Shown: positions 34,871 through 44,345 of the stretch, piece after piece | How positions within the stretch are numbered: the stretch's first letter is position 1 | Layout of the letters: every line of letters starts with the position of its first letter | Assembly (NCBI RefSeq): GCF_012641265.1 | Contig: NZ_JABAHZ010000006.1 | Coordinates: 1 to 64,000 of the forward strand | DNA length: 64,000 bases | Direction of reading: 5' to 3' | Origin: Chitinophaga eiseniae | GTDB taxonomy: Bacteria; Bacteroidota; Bacteroidia; Chitinophagales; Chitinophagaceae | Notes under the pieces: model-generated | The model's database searches: none | Told to the model about the DNA's origin: nothing | The model's input: only the letters and a program-made list of their open reading frames with translations | Made by a program: the position numbers and the translations under genes

Positions 34871-36274
34871 CTATGGCTGTAAGCCGGCCTTTACTTCGTC
34901 CCACAATGGCACGCCCATATGATTGTATTGCGGCGCGTATAAATGTACCAGGTCAAAGATCATGACACCGGAAGTTTTAGACAGGATCAGTTTAATTGCT
35001 TTACGGATATCGGATTTATTGTTCCACACGGTATTACCGGCGTCGATACTACCTACCAGCGGCACTTTGCCTTTGGTCACATAACGGCCGCCATTCAGGG
35101 AACCTTCCAGGCTCCACCAGTTATAGGTTAATCCGGCAGTAGCAGGGTTGTCTGCCAGCATGATCTGCGCATAATAGTTACCCGTCATCAGCAGTCCCAG
35201 CTCGTCGGCATAGCCGTAATCTTTGGTTTGCGGATAGGCCCAGTCCATACGGAGCACGGGATCATTGAACGGATCATATTTCTGACTGGCCCAGTTAACA
35301 CCAACCGGGTAATAATCGCCATACCAGCCGCCCACATAAGCGCCAAACAGGGCGTCTGCACGGGTAGCCTTGATCGCGGCATGTGCTTTCTTCACAAAGT
35401 TGTAGATCACACTCATGCGATAGGCCAGCCAGCGTTTGTAATATTTGCCCGTAGCAGCGGGCGTGGTTTGCCCGTTTTCCTGTTTCCAGGAAGAAACGAT
35501 GTCTGTTGGGAAACTCATGAAATTGGCGTTCTGGTCATTGAACACGTCTTTCAGGTATTGTACAAACTGTGTTTTGCTATAGTCAGAAAAATCTGCATCG
35601 ATGTTGGCGTAGCGGGCATAGTCGAGGATAACGCCATCTACGGGATATTTAGTAACGATCTCCTTCAGGATATTGATAATGCGGTCCTGCACTTCAGGAT
35701 AAGCAGGGTTCACAAAGCCGGGGCGGCCCGTTTCCGTGATAGGTACCCGTTTACCGCTGGCGTCGCATACGATAGCCTGGTATTTATTTTTGAACGCAGC
35801 ATCTTCGAAAACGGCGCCGGTTTTGGTATCGTTATCTCCCTCTACGAAAGTCATCACGGAGGCATACACTTTCATCTTCCTTTCCCTGGCGGTTTTCACC
35901 ATAAAGTCGAGGTAGTCGACACCAGCGGGCAGCGACTTCCCATTGTGGCTGGCTACTTTGCTGGTATAGGCGCTGGGAAACACCGTATGCCCGGAAGATT
36001 CTTTTACATCTACCACCAGTGCCGTGATACCAATCTGCTGTAATGTATCCAGTGTTTTACGGATAGCCGGTGTATCGTTAAACCGGCCATAGGTACCAAA
36101 TACGTTGGCATTCAAATCTATCCACACAATCGCTTCCTTTTTCCCCCCGGGCGTTACCAGGGTATCGGTGCCCTCATCAGGGTCTACGACAGGCGTGGTG
36201 TTATTATTTTTCTTACATCCGGCTATGGCCAGCAACAGCAGCAACAGCGCAGGAATGAGTTGTATTTTTTTCAT
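34871..36274 (-). CDS. GHL10-like TIM-barrel lipoprotein, putative glycosidase
   Basis: 467 residues. The signal peptide ends in the lipobox IAGC (Cys20), so the protein is lipid-anchored. A barrel of the GHL10 (Pfam DUF187) type begins near residue 50: KKEAIVWIDLNANVFG, LDTLQQIGITALVVDVKESS, VDYLDFMVKTARERKMKVYA and the characteristic YPVDGVILDYARYA. The Asp-Tyr-x-Arg motif is the family hallmark. GHL10 members are believed to be glycoside hydrolases, some acting on peptidoglycan- or exopolysaccharide-like substrates, but few are characterised. As the only secreted glycosidase-like protein of the locus it is the best candidate for initial cleavage. A hairpin precedes it, and its gene starts the enzyme half of the locus. 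Confidence 0.85.
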   Translation of the reverse strand: MKKIQLIPALLLLLLAIAGCKKNNNTTPVVDPDEGTDTLVTPGGKKEAIVWIDLNANVFGTYGRFNDTPAIRKTLDTLQQIGITALVVDVKESSGHTVFPSAYTSKVASHNGKSLPAGVDYLDFMVKTARERKMKVYASVMTFVEGDNDTKTGAVFEDAAFKNKYQAIVCDASGKRVPITETGRPGFVNPAYPEVQDRIINILKEIVTKYPVDGVILDYARYANIDADFSDYSKTQFVQYLKDVFNDQNANFMSFPTDIVSSWKQENGQTTPAATGKYYKRWLAYRMSVIYNFVKKAHAAIKATRADALFGAYVGGWYGDYYPVGVNWASQKYDPFNDPVLRMDWAYPQTKDYGYADELGLLMTGNYYAQIMLADNPATAGLTYNWWSLEGSLNGGRYVTKGKVPLVGSIDAGNTVWNNKSDIRKAIKLILSKTSGVMIFDLVHLYAPQYNHMGVPLWDEVKAGLQP

Positions 36275-36284
36275 GAGGCAGTGC

Positions 36285-36321
36285 TTTTAAAAACCGGAGC
36301 ATAGGATGCGCTATGCTCCGG
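36285..36321 (-). terminator. Terminator-like hairpin inside the polysaccharide locus
   Basis: On the minus strand CCGGAGCATA and TATGCTCCGG (36294-36321) form a perfect 10-bp stem with an 8-base loop, followed by TTTTTAAAA. It lies between the DUF5018-like gene and the GHL10-like gene, within the locus, and probably lets only part of the transcripts continue. Confidence 0.6.
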
Positions 36322-36330
36322 ACAGGGTGA

Positions 36331-38013
36331 TTAATAGGTGGTCAGTTCATATCCGATGATACCCACATTGGTCAGCAACATATAAATGTAGGCGCTGGAC
36401 CTGTCGGGCGCAAAAGACACGCACACATCACCGGTACCGTTGCCATTGTCGGCTGCGCCGCCAATAGACTCGGAGTTAAATACGTTGAATGCACCATAGG
36501 CCGGGTTGGCGGGCGACATGCTCACCGCCGCCGGATCGGTGACGTCGAACAGCGCGATATTGCCGTTGTTGAGACTCCAGGAGTTGTACTTCACAAAGGC
36601 CAGGTAGCTGGCGCCGTTGAAGTTGAAGTACACTGAAGGCGCGTGGAAAATATAGCCGGCAGCATCAGTATTGAAAGCGGCGATACGGGCGTTGCTGCCT
36701 CCATTTACCATGGCTATTTCACTGCCATAGTTCATGAAATAGGTACTGGAGAAAGATGCCCCTGTAGGCAATGCATCTGCCAGGTAACCCACGTTATCAG
36801 TGCCCTTGTAAGTAGCCACCACCGGCGCTGCATTCACATCCGGCGTGTTGGCAGCATTCACAATTTTACCATTGTGGATACGCCATTTGTAGATGTCTGC
36901 GGTTTGAGAGGCCGTTGCATAGATCACTGCATCTTTATACAGGTCTCCGTATATACGTACCCGGCGGCCTACGCCTGCCCAGGCGGTGTTATTGCTCCAC
37001 TCCAGGATTTTTTCCGGCGCCGGGTCGGTAGCACTTTTCCAGCGGTACAGGGTAAACTTATCGTTCAGGGGGGCAAAGCTGGCGCCTACCAATGCTCCCA
37101 TAGAATCGTTCTGCATCTGGAAGGAATAGAAATTGCTAACCGGCAACGGCATATCCTGTACATAGTTGCCCGTAGTGCGGTTAAACAGCCGCAATTTCGA
37201 CGGGTTGGTATTGCTCACCACTACCAGGTAGTCGCCGCTCACGGCCATACTGGTTTCGGTATAGTTGGTGCTGATACCGCCACCACCGGAAGCTGCGCCC
37301 AGCTTCACAAACAGCTTGCGGGTAATACCAATACCGTAAGGTTTCTTCACCGGCGGCATTACTTTTAGTGTATACTGTTTTACGATGCCGTCTATACTTT
37401 TTACCGTAAAGGGTACGGGGTTGGAAAGATTCACCGTAGCGCCATCGGCAATGGATGCGGTAGAGTGACTGTTGACCGTTACGCTCACCTGTGCCTTCGA
37501 TACATCTACCCCAGGCAGTACATAAAAGATCACGTCATTATCTTTTATCACGGCTTCCACCTCTGTGTCGGCGCCATCCAGCAGGTAATGCATGGTGGCT
37601 TTCTTCACACTCACATCTCCTACTTTTTTCGCTACTACCACCAGCTTACTTTTCTGGCCGGTACCGCCGGTTATTTCCAGGTTAATGGGTTTAGACATAT
37701 CCATCAATGTGCCGATAGCAGGGCGCATTACGGCGTCCAGCGGCAGGTTGGCACGTAATATCAATTTGTGGATATCCGTTTCGTTATCTGATTCTACCGG
37801 GTAGAAATAAGGCACTTCGATAAAGGCGCTGTCTTTGGTGGCATTGTATACCGGTTCAAAGGTGGCGTCTTTTACACCGGGCAATTCCAGCCAGATCGAC
37901 TGCGGCTTGCTGTCTTCTTTTGGAAAGATGGGTTCCGGCTTGTGGCAGGCGGCGAGCGCCATGCCTAACCCCATGATGATTGCAGGTACTTGATATATAT
38001 TTCGCATGTACAA
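36331..38013 (-). CDS. DUF5018-like surface lipoprotein
   Basis: 560 residues. A lipoprotein signal ends at ALAAC (Cys23). Residues about 35-230 form two Ig-like beta-domains of the DUF5018 kind (KPINLEITGGTGQKSKLVVV, VNLSNPVPFTVKSIDGIVK). The remainder looks like a beta-propeller of short strand repeats (SMAVSGDYLVVVSNTNPSKL, YLAFVKYNSWSLNNGNIALF). I think that the C-terminal half may belong to the DUF4623 group, but this is uncertain. Position right after SusD suggests a surface glycan-binding protein that helps capture the substrate, as SusE/F-type proteins do. Start at residue 1 or 3. It is followed by the terminator-like hairpin. Confidence 0.75.
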   Translation of the reverse strand: MYMRNIYQVPAIIMGLGMALAACHKPEPIFPKEDSKPQSIWLELPGVKDATFEPVYNATKDSAFIEVPYFYPVESDNETDIHKLILRANLPLDAVMRPAIGTLMDMSKPINLEITGGTGQKSKLVVVAKKVGDVSVKKATMHYLLDGADTEVEAVIKDNDVIFYVLPGVDVSKAQVSVTVNSHSTASIADGATVNLSNPVPFTVKSIDGIVKQYTLKVMPPVKKPYGIGITRKLFVKLGAASGGGGISTNYTETSMAVSGDYLVVVSNTNPSKLRLFNRTTGNYVQDMPLPVSNFYSFQMQNDSMGALVGASFAPLNDKFTLYRWKSATDPAPEKILEWSNNTAWAGVGRRVRIYGDLYKDAVIYATASQTADIYKWRIHNGKIVNAANTPDVNAAPVVATYKGTDNVGYLADALPTGASFSSTYFMNYGSEIAMVNGGSNARIAAFNTDAAGYIFHAPSVYFNFNGASYLAFVKYNSWSLNNGNIALFDVTDPAAVSMSPANPAYGAFNVFNSESIGGAADNGNGTGDVCVSFAPDRSSAYIYMLLTNVGIIGYELTTY

Positions 38014-38038
38014 ATCATTTATTGTTACGCATAGCTGG

Positions 38039-39727
38039 TTACCAGCCCTGAATTTGTTTCATTGCCTGGTTGGTCACGATTTCGGCTTGTGTGATCGGCA
38101 TGTAGTAGAAGGAGGTCGGGAAATAACGGTTTTCCTTGTCGCAGTCTACTTCCGTATAGTCGAAGCCGTTACCATTGGACGTTACCTTATGCCCGTGGAA
38201 ACGCACATTGTTTAATACGATATGCGCTTTACGCCAGCGGCGCAGGTCCCAATAGCGGTGACCTTCAAAGGCCAGTTCCACTTTACGTTCGTGTTCAATG
38301 GCGGCCATCATAGCTTCGGGGGTAACAGCCGGTGTACCAGGCAGGCCTACCCGGGACCTTACCTTATCCAGGGAGTTTTTGGCTTCTGCTATTTTGCCCA
38401 GTTTGGTCAATGCTTCCGCATGTATCAGTAATATTTCTGCATAGCGCATTTCTACCCAGGGCTGGTTGCTATTGAGCACCAGGATATCAGTGTTGGTTTC
38501 ATCCAGCATTTTACGTTGGTAGTAGCCGGTTACCGTTTTAAACGGATCGCTTTTTACTTTGAAATCGATATAACCTTCCTTATCATCTTCGGGTGTAGTA
38601 TTGATGGTTCTGCCTTTCCAGGAGGCGCCGTTATAAATAACGGAAGCATAGAACCGGGGCTCCCTGCCCGTATATGGATTAGCTTTCATATCGGCTTCTG
38701 ACCAGGAAAATTTACGGCCATCTGCCATTTCATATTCATTCACCAGCTCGGCTGTAGGTACGCCGGTACCGCCGCCGCCAGCTACATCTGCCGGGGGAGA
38801 GAAGAAGAAGTCCAGCTGATGCGTAACGCCCGGGCGCTGGTAATACACGGCAAAGATGGATTCTTTGCTGTTGTTGTTCAGAAATGCCTTGGCATAATCT
38901 GTTTCCAGGTCGTAGATACCTAGTCCGATCACCGCCGCAGCAGCATCTGCCGCGTGTTGATAGTACTCCGTTTTCTTAGCAGAAGGAACACCGGTGAGCG
39001 GGTCTTTATTAAATTGTTTGTTGTCATACTCCGCTACCGATGCGGCGTATAGCCATGCCCGTGATAGCAGCCCATAAGCGGCGCCCTGGGAAGCTCTTCC
39101 CTTCTGTGCCGCAGGCCATTCCTTCGGTAAATGTTGTGCAGCGAAATTGAGGTCTGTGGCGATAAAGTTCCACACGTCATCTTCGCTGGAGCGGGGGTGA
39201 TTTTTATCAGCAGGGAGTTTATCCATGATGATCACGCTCCCGTTGATACGCGCCAGCCAGAAGTAGTTGTAAGCGCGCAGGTAGCGGGCTTCTGCTTCGA
39301 ACTGCACCTTTTGCTGATCGGTGAGTTTGCTATATAGCTGCATCCCGTTCAGGAACTCGTTGATGCGGCGGATATTGTTGTAGGCGTTCTCCCAGACAGA
39401 AATGCTGGGTGAAGCCGCATTCACCTGCCCGGGATTATAAGCCAGCCTGTTCACTGTTCCATTCCCCATGGAATTGGAAGTATATTTTTCGATATCGGTA
39501 AATGCATCGGTAGCGTTGCTATAGCCGATGGGAAACTGACCGAAAGCATAGGTCTTAAACTGATCGTACATGCCGTACATGTACAGGTCTACGTTGGCGG
39601 CATTTTTCCAGATAGCTGCATCGGTGTAGCGATCACCGGGCATACCATCCAGCTTGCAGGACTGTACGCTGCCTGCCAGCGCGAGCAGCAGTAAGGCCGT
39701 TTTTATATGAGTGCGTAATGTGGTCAT
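38039..39727 (-). CDS. SusD/RagB-family glycan-binding lipoprotein
   Basis: 562 residues; lipobox VQSC (Cys24). SusD hallmarks are the helical TPR-like scaffold (VQFEAEARYLRAYNYFWLAR near 135-155), the loop SPPADVAGGGGTGVPTAELV, and the C-terminal signature VELAFEGHRYWDLRRW, with MRYAEILLIHAEAL before it. SusD proteins are lipoproteins on the outside of the outer membrane that bind the glycan and cap the SusC channel. The gene follows the SusC gene by 18 bases and precedes the DUF5018-like gene by 25. Its ligand is unknown. Confidence 0.95.
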   Translation of the reverse strand: MTTLRTHIKTALLLLALAGSVQSCKLDGMPGDRYTDAAIWKNAANVDLYMYGMYDQFKTYAFGQFPIGYSNATDAFTDIEKYTSNSMGNGTVNRLAYNPGQVNAASPSISVWENAYNNIRRINEFLNGMQLYSKLTDQQKVQFEAEARYLRAYNYFWLARINGSVIIMDKLPADKNHPRSSEDDVWNFIATDLNFAAQHLPKEWPAAQKGRASQGAAYGLLSRAWLYAASVAEYDNKQFNKDPLTGVPSAKKTEYYQHAADAAAAVIGLGIYDLETDYAKAFLNNNSKESIFAVYYQRPGVTHQLDFFFSPPADVAGGGGTGVPTAELVNEYEMADGRKFSWSEADMKANPYTGREPRFYASVIYNGASWKGRTINTTPEDDKEGYIDFKVKSDPFKTVTGYYQRKMLDETNTDILVLNSNQPWVEMRYAEILLIHAEALTKLGKIAEAKNSLDKVRSRVGLPGTPAVTPEAMMAAIEHERKVELAFEGHRYWDLRRWRKAHIVLNNVRFHGHKVTSNGNGFDYTEVDCDKENRYFPTSFYYMPITQAEIVTNQAMKQIQGW

Positions 39728-39745
39728 AAGTAATAGCTTTTCCGT

Positions 39746-42700
39746 TTAGAAAGTAAGGTTAGCGCCGAAAGACATCATCTGTTGCTGAGGATAGAAGCCG
39801 TTATTGGCGTTAGGCATTTCAGGATCCATGTACTTCAGGTGATCGAAGGTGAGGAGGTTGAAGCCTGCCAGGTAAAAGCGGCATTTTTCCACGTTCAGGG
39901 CTCTCAGCACGGAAGCCGGTAAGGTCACCCCCAGCTGGGCGGACTTGAGCCGCACATAAGCGCCGTTTCTTACCCACTGTGAGTTAGCCCAGCCGTTGTG
40001 GTTCGGGAAACCTGCCCGGTCAGCTGTTAAGCGGGGATAACGTGCATTCGGATTATCGGGGGTCCAGGCCTGTTCTACCAGGTAGTAAGGACTGTTGCCA
40101 CCGCCATAAAACGGACGGGTAAATGGTGTGTTATCATTCACGCCCCAGGTGCCGGACGAACCTTCATATTCCCCACCCAGTGATACATCTCTCAAACCAG
40201 CGCCCTGGATCAGGGCGGAGAAATCGAAGATGCCATAACGCAGTTCCAGGTTCAGGCCATACATGAGTTGTGGTATATTACTGCGACCCATATACGTAAT
40301 GTCATCGGTAGTAATTTTACCATCGCCATTGATATCGCGGTATTTGATGAATCCCGGCGCAGCGCCACCACTGGGAGAAGAGGCCCAGTTGTTTACTTCA
40401 TCCCAGCTCTGGAACAGGCCTTCGGAAATAAAGCCTCTCTTTTCACCGATGCTCCTGCCGGGGCTTCTCTGCCAGGCGGGCAATCCATCGGGATCGTTCT
40501 TCACCAGTATTTTATTGCGCGACCAGTTGAGGTTACCGGTAATTGCGTAATCAAACTTGTTATTTACTTTATGACGATGTGTCAATTGCAGGTCAAATCC
40601 CCTGATATCGGCCATGCCGCGGTTTACCACTGCCGGGTAGTAGCTACCCATGGAGGGCGGGAACAGGTTGCCTTGCACGTCGAGAATATCTTTGGTGAGT
40701 TTGTAGAAATAATCGGCCGACACGCTCAGCCCGCCGTGGAAGAGGGTTGCGTCTATACCTACGTTGGTATTATACGCTTTTTCCCAGGTAAGGTTGGCAT
40801 TGGGAATAGCACCGGAGTAGATGCCGGAAACGGATTTATCACCGATGACCACCACGGGGTTGGCTGACAGGGAAAATGTCTGGAGATATTGATAATCGCC
40901 GATCCCCTGGTCGTTACCCAGTTTACCGTAAGAGGCTCTCAGCTTCAGGAAGTCCACTTTATCTTTCAGCTGACTGAAGAAATTTTCTTCACTCAGTACC
41001 CAGGCGGCGGAAGCAGCGGGGAAGAAACCCCAACGGTTATACGTAGGGAAATAAAGCGATCCATCATAGCGGGATACCAGTTCCAGCAGGTATTTATTTT
41101 TATAGGCGTAGTTGATTCTTGTTACCAGGCCGGCACGGGCATTGGTACCGCTGTTGCCGGTAGGCTGTACAATGTATTTATTGTCCTGATCGCGGAAATC
41201 AATTTCCTTCAGCTCTGTGAGCGGCAGGTTGGCGCCGCCGGCAGAGAAACCATTTCTATCTGTCTGTGAATATTCATACAGCGCCAGTGCCTTGATGCTA
41301 TGGCTGCCTATTTCCGTGCTATAGTTAATACTTGGCTGGAAAGTTTGACGGGAATTGTTGGCCTGTGATTGACGGATGGTGTTGATATTGATGCCCGGAG
41401 GGGTAGATGGATTCCAGTACCAGCCGGAGGCGCCCTGTTCTCTTACCATGAGGTTATAGGGTTCTGTCCATCCCCGGAATTCCTGGAAAGATTTATCGTA
41501 GGCGGTCATCAGTTTCAGGTCCAGTCCTTTTACATAAGGTATATGTGCGGTAAAGGTCATAGCGCCCTGGAAGGTGCTGGTTACATACCGTTGCCAGCCG
41601 GAGTTATCGATCGCAGCGATGGGATTTACGAAGCCCGAGTTGGAACGGGTAGCCGTGGGTACCCCGTTGTAGGTAGCCGGTATGTTGGGTAAAGTTCTTA
41701 CCGCCTGGTAAAAGGGGTTCATGTATTCGCCGTCATCGGCTGGGATACCGGTACTGTTGCGGGTTTCCTGGCGGGCGCCCAGATCCAGCGCTACGGAAAA
41801 CACTTTGCTGATGGTAGCATCGAGGTTGGTGCGTACGTTGTATCGTTTGTAATCAGACCCTTTTACCACCCCTTCCTGGTTCAGGTAACTGGCATTGGAA
41901 AAATATCTCACCTTATCAGTACCTCCTCTCACGCTAACGCTATGGTGTTGTGCCATTGTTTTGCGCCCGGTGAGCATGCCGGTCCAGTCGGTGTTGCCGA
42001 GGAAAGGATCTTTGTTGGTACCATTACGCAATGCGGCTATCTGTGCATCGGAATAAGTATAAGGGATAGGATCGCCGCTGGTAGCGGTGAGGTAATCGTT
42101 ATCCATTTGTTCTCCTTTTTTGAACCAGTACATATAATCTGGTCCGTCGAGGAATTTGGGGAATCGGGTGAAGGCGGTGCGGGTCACTTCTCCATCGTAA
42201 GATACAATGGGCTTTCCGGAGTTACCTCTTTTGGTGGTGACGAGTATCACGCCGTTGGCGCCTTGTACGCCATAGGTAGCCGCTGCCGCTGCATCTTTGA
42301 GGATGGAGATACTTTCCACCTCAGAAGGGTCCAGGTTGGCGAAAGAGCGCTGTACCCCGTCTACAATCACTACCGGGCTGTTGTTGTTGTAGGTGCCTTG
42401 TCCGCGGATGAGGAGCGAGGCGTCGTCAAATCCCGGGCGACCGGAAGTTTGGGTAGCTACCAATCCTGGCAGGCGGCCTGCCAGCATATTGGTAAGGTTC
42501 ATGGCGGGTGTTTTCTTTAGCTCGGCGGAAGAAATCTGCGCCACACTACCGGTGAGGGATGATTTCTTCTGGGTGCCATAACCCACTACCATTACTTCAT
42601 TCAGTTCTTTTGCATTCTCTTTTAATACCGCATTAAAGGCAATTCCCGGTGTAGCCGTTACCGTGAGCGGGGAAAAGCCAGTCATAGAAATAACTACCGT

Positions 42701-42931
42701 TACCGGGGCATCGCCGGCATTGAGACTGAAGGTCCCATCGATGCCGGACACCATTCCTTTTTTAGTGCCTTTTACCAGGATGGTAGCGCCCGGGAGGGCG
42801 TTACCTTTTTCGTCTCTGACGGTGCCTGTTACATTTTTGTTTTGTGCTATCGCCAGTGTATGCTGCATGATAAAGGCTATCATCAGCATCAGTGTGCGCC
42901 ACATAAGCACATTTAGATTTGGTTTACTCAT
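39746..42931 (-). CDS. SusC/RagA-family TonB-linked outer-membrane transporter
   Basis: 1061 residues. A signal peptide ends near TLAIAQ (residue 30). The carboxypeptidase-regulatory-like domain covers about 32-112, followed by the TonB-box/plug junction LNEVMVVGYGTQKKSSLTGS and the plug signature VESISILKDAAAAATYGVQG. The barrel ends in LTF, as expected of an outer-membrane protein. SusC channels import oligosaccharides with TonB energy, together with SusD. This one sits 40 bases after the AGE epimerase gene and directly before its SusD partner, and it is part of the ten-gene minus-strand locus. Confidence 0.96.
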   Translation of the reverse strand: MSKPNLNVLMWRTLMLMIAFIMQHTLAIAQNKNVTGTVRDEKGNALPGATILVKGTKKGMVSGIDGTFSLNAGDAPVTVVISMTGFSPLTVTATPGIAFNAVLKENAKELNEVMVVGYGTQKKSSLTGSVAQISSAELKKTPAMNLTNMLAGRLPGLVATQTSGRPGFDDASLLIRGQGTYNNNSPVVIVDGVQRSFANLDPSEVESISILKDAAAAATYGVQGANGVILVTTKRGNSGKPIVSYDGEVTRTAFTRFPKFLDGPDYMYWFKKGEQMDNDYLTATSGDPIPYTYSDAQIAALRNGTNKDPFLGNTDWTGMLTGRKTMAQHHSVSVRGGTDKVRYFSNASYLNQEGVVKGSDYKRYNVRTNLDATISKVFSVALDLGARQETRNSTGIPADDGEYMNPFYQAVRTLPNIPATYNGVPTATRSNSGFVNPIAAIDNSGWQRYVTSTFQGAMTFTAHIPYVKGLDLKLMTAYDKSFQEFRGWTEPYNLMVREQGASGWYWNPSTPPGININTIRQSQANNSRQTFQPSINYSTEIGSHSIKALALYEYSQTDRNGFSAGGANLPLTELKEIDFRDQDNKYIVQPTGNSGTNARAGLVTRINYAYKNKYLLELVSRYDGSLYFPTYNRWGFFPAASAAWVLSEENFFSQLKDKVDFLKLRASYGKLGNDQGIGDYQYLQTFSLSANPVVVIGDKSVSGIYSGAIPNANLTWEKAYNTNVGIDATLFHGGLSVSADYFYKLTKDILDVQGNLFPPSMGSYYPAVVNRGMADIRGFDLQLTHRHKVNNKFDYAITGNLNWSRNKILVKNDPDGLPAWQRSPGRSIGEKRGFISEGLFQSWDEVNNWASSPSGGAAPGFIKYRDINGDGKITTDDITYMGRSNIPQLMYGLNLELRYGIFDFSALIQGAGLRDVSLGGEYEGSSGTWGVNDNTPFTRPFYGGGNSPYYLVEQAWTPDNPNARYPRLTADRAGFPNHNGWANSQWVRNGAYVRLKSAQLGVTLPASVLRALNVEKCRFYLAGFNLLTFDHLKYMDPEMPNANNGFYPQQQMMSFGANLTF

Positions 42932-42971
42932 AACTTTTAATTTACAGGAAGGATAAAAGCATTATTGTCTG

Positions 42972-44186
42972 TTATTGTTTTTCGAAGGTGGAATACACCT
43001 GGTAGAGGGCGCGTGGAACGTGGAAAGCGCCTTTCCATTTGCCGCCTTTCAGCGGAAGTAATACCTGTCCCTGGCGATCCAGGTAGCCGAACCATTCACC
43101 ATATGCTGCGTCGCGGAAATGTTGCCAGGTATAGTCGTGCACTTTAAGGAACCATTCGGCGCAGCGTTTGTCGCCGGTAAACACGTATCCTTTGGCCAGC
43201 GCGATGAGTGCTTCTACGTGTACCCACCAGAGCTTCTGGTCCCATTCCAGTTGCTGTGGCGGGTGGCCGAGGATGTCTTTAAAATAGAGGATGCCGCCGT
43301 ATTGCTGATCCCATCCATATTCCAGGGTATAGAGCATAATATCACATGCTTTGCGCAGGAGTGTAGGATCCTGCAGGCGGCGGGCCAGGTCCATGATAAA
43401 CCACATGGCTTCAATACCGTGGCCGGGATTGACGAGGCGGCCATCGAAGCTATCGGAGAAATGGCCGTTGGCAAATACGTTTTCTACGATGAGTTTTTTA
43501 TCCGGTTGATAAAATACGTCCATTACTTCGTGGAGTACAGTAGGGATAAAGGCAGATACTTTGTCGGCGCCGAGGAGGTGTTCCATTTCGAGCGACAGGT
43601 TACACAGGATCATGGGTAAGCTGAAGCTCTTGAGGGGCCTGGTTCCCGGGTAAGCTTTATTATAGCTGCCTTTGGAATTTTCCTGGCGGCGGAGGATGTT
43701 ATCAAAAGTAGTGAGCGCTATTTCCTTAAAGCGGTCGCTGGGTGCTGCTTTGTCGAGTGAGGCAAATCCCATGGCGGCGAAGCAGTCGCTGAAGATATTA
43801 TAGGCTTGTACCAGGGGTTTGCCTTGTTGGTTGAGGGAGAAGTACCAGTTACCATTTTCATCGCGGCCATATTTTTCCATAAACGCGGCGCCGTGAAGGG
43901 CCATGTCGAGCCATTCCTGGCGGGGTGCTATTTTATTGAACATATGGCTGAAGCACCATACTTCGCGGCCCTGCAGCCACATAAATTTATCGGTGTCGAA
44001 TACGCTGCCATCGCGATTCAGACAGGTGAAGTAGCCGCCGTATTTTTCATCTTTGCTATGCTGCACCCAAAACGGCAAAATATTGTCGAGCAATTCGTCT
44101 TTATACAGTGCGGCATAATAGGCTTTATCTAACGCGGCTGGTGTTTGTTCCCCTGGTTGTGGCTGATCGGCTACTTTTGGTTGCAT
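42972..44186 (-). CDS. AGE-family epimerase (N-acylglucosamine 2-epimerase type)
   Basis: 404 residues, cytoplasmic, built as an alpha/alpha-six barrel. Signatures are FWVQHSKDEKYGGYFTCLNR, TDKFMWLQGREVWCFS, VNPGHGIEAMWF (with His256) and GKWKGAFHVPRALYQ (with His389), the two His used as general acid and base. The wording is closer to renin-binding protein/N-acylglucosamine 2-epimerase than to cellobiose 2-epimerase, so interconversion of ManNAc and GlcNAc is the likely reaction. It heads the locus and is divergent from the ROK regulator gene. With a NagX-type acyltransferase in the locus it points to an amino-sugar substrate, but other AGE activities cannot be excluded. The first 20 residues look disordered. 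Confidence 0.88.
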   Translation of the reverse strand: MQPKVADQPQPGEQTPAALDKAYYAALYKDELLDNILPFWVQHSKDEKYGGYFTCLNRDGSVFDTDKFMWLQGREVWCFSHMFNKIAPRQEWLDMALHGAAFMEKYGRDENGNWYFSLNQQGKPLVQAYNIFSDCFAAMGFASLDKAAPSDRFKEIALTTFDNILRRQENSKGSYNKAYPGTRPLKSFSLPMILCNLSLEMEHLLGADKVSAFIPTVLHEVMDVFYQPDKKLIVENVFANGHFSDSFDGRLVNPGHGIEAMWFIMDLARRLQDPTLLRKACDIMLYTLEYGWDQQYGGILYFKDILGHPPQQLEWDQKLWWVHVEALIALAKGYVFTGDKRCAEWFLKVHDYTWQHFRDAAYGEWFGYLDRQGQVLLPLKGGKWKGAFHVPRALYQVYSTFEKQ

Positions 44187-44188
44187 CC

Positions 44189-44206
44189 TTTTTAAATTAT
44201 TTTATT
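44189..44206. repeat. AT-rich repeat copy 1 in the ROK/AGE promoter region
   Basis: An 18-base sequence, TTTTTAAATTATTTTATT, that recurs exactly at 45601-45618 ahead of the next plus-strand gene. A 15/16 match, TAAATAATTTTATTAA, lies at 44253-44268. The word TTTATTAATTAA appears twice nearby (44261-44272 and 44299-44310). Candidate regulator sites; the AT-rich background lowers the weight. Confidence 0.45.
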
Positions 44207-44289
44207 TACAGAGGACAATTTATAATTAATTTAATTACCAAACAATCAATACTAAATAATTTTATTAATTAATGACGTTTCAAGACAAC

Positions 44290-44322
44290 TTTGTTAACTT
44301 TATTAATTAAATAGTACTTTTA
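44290..44322 (+). promoter_or_regulatory. Putative promoter of the ROK regulator gene
   Basis: TTTG at 44290-44293 and TACTTTTA at 44315-44322 (one mismatch to TAnnTTTG) are 21 bases apart. The ATG is at 44346. One of the TTTATTAATTAA words (44299-44310) falls between the two boxes, where a bound repressor would block transcription. Confidence 0.45.
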
Positions 44323-44345
44323 AAGAAAAATATCACACTTATTGC

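Noticed and set aside
29268-44186. Calling the locus a sialic-acid utilisation (nan) cluster
   Set aside because: AGE epimerase, SGNH esterases and an SSS symporter would fit, but sialidase, NanA lyase and ManNAc/GlcNAc kinase are all missing from the window, so the name would claim more than the sequence shows.
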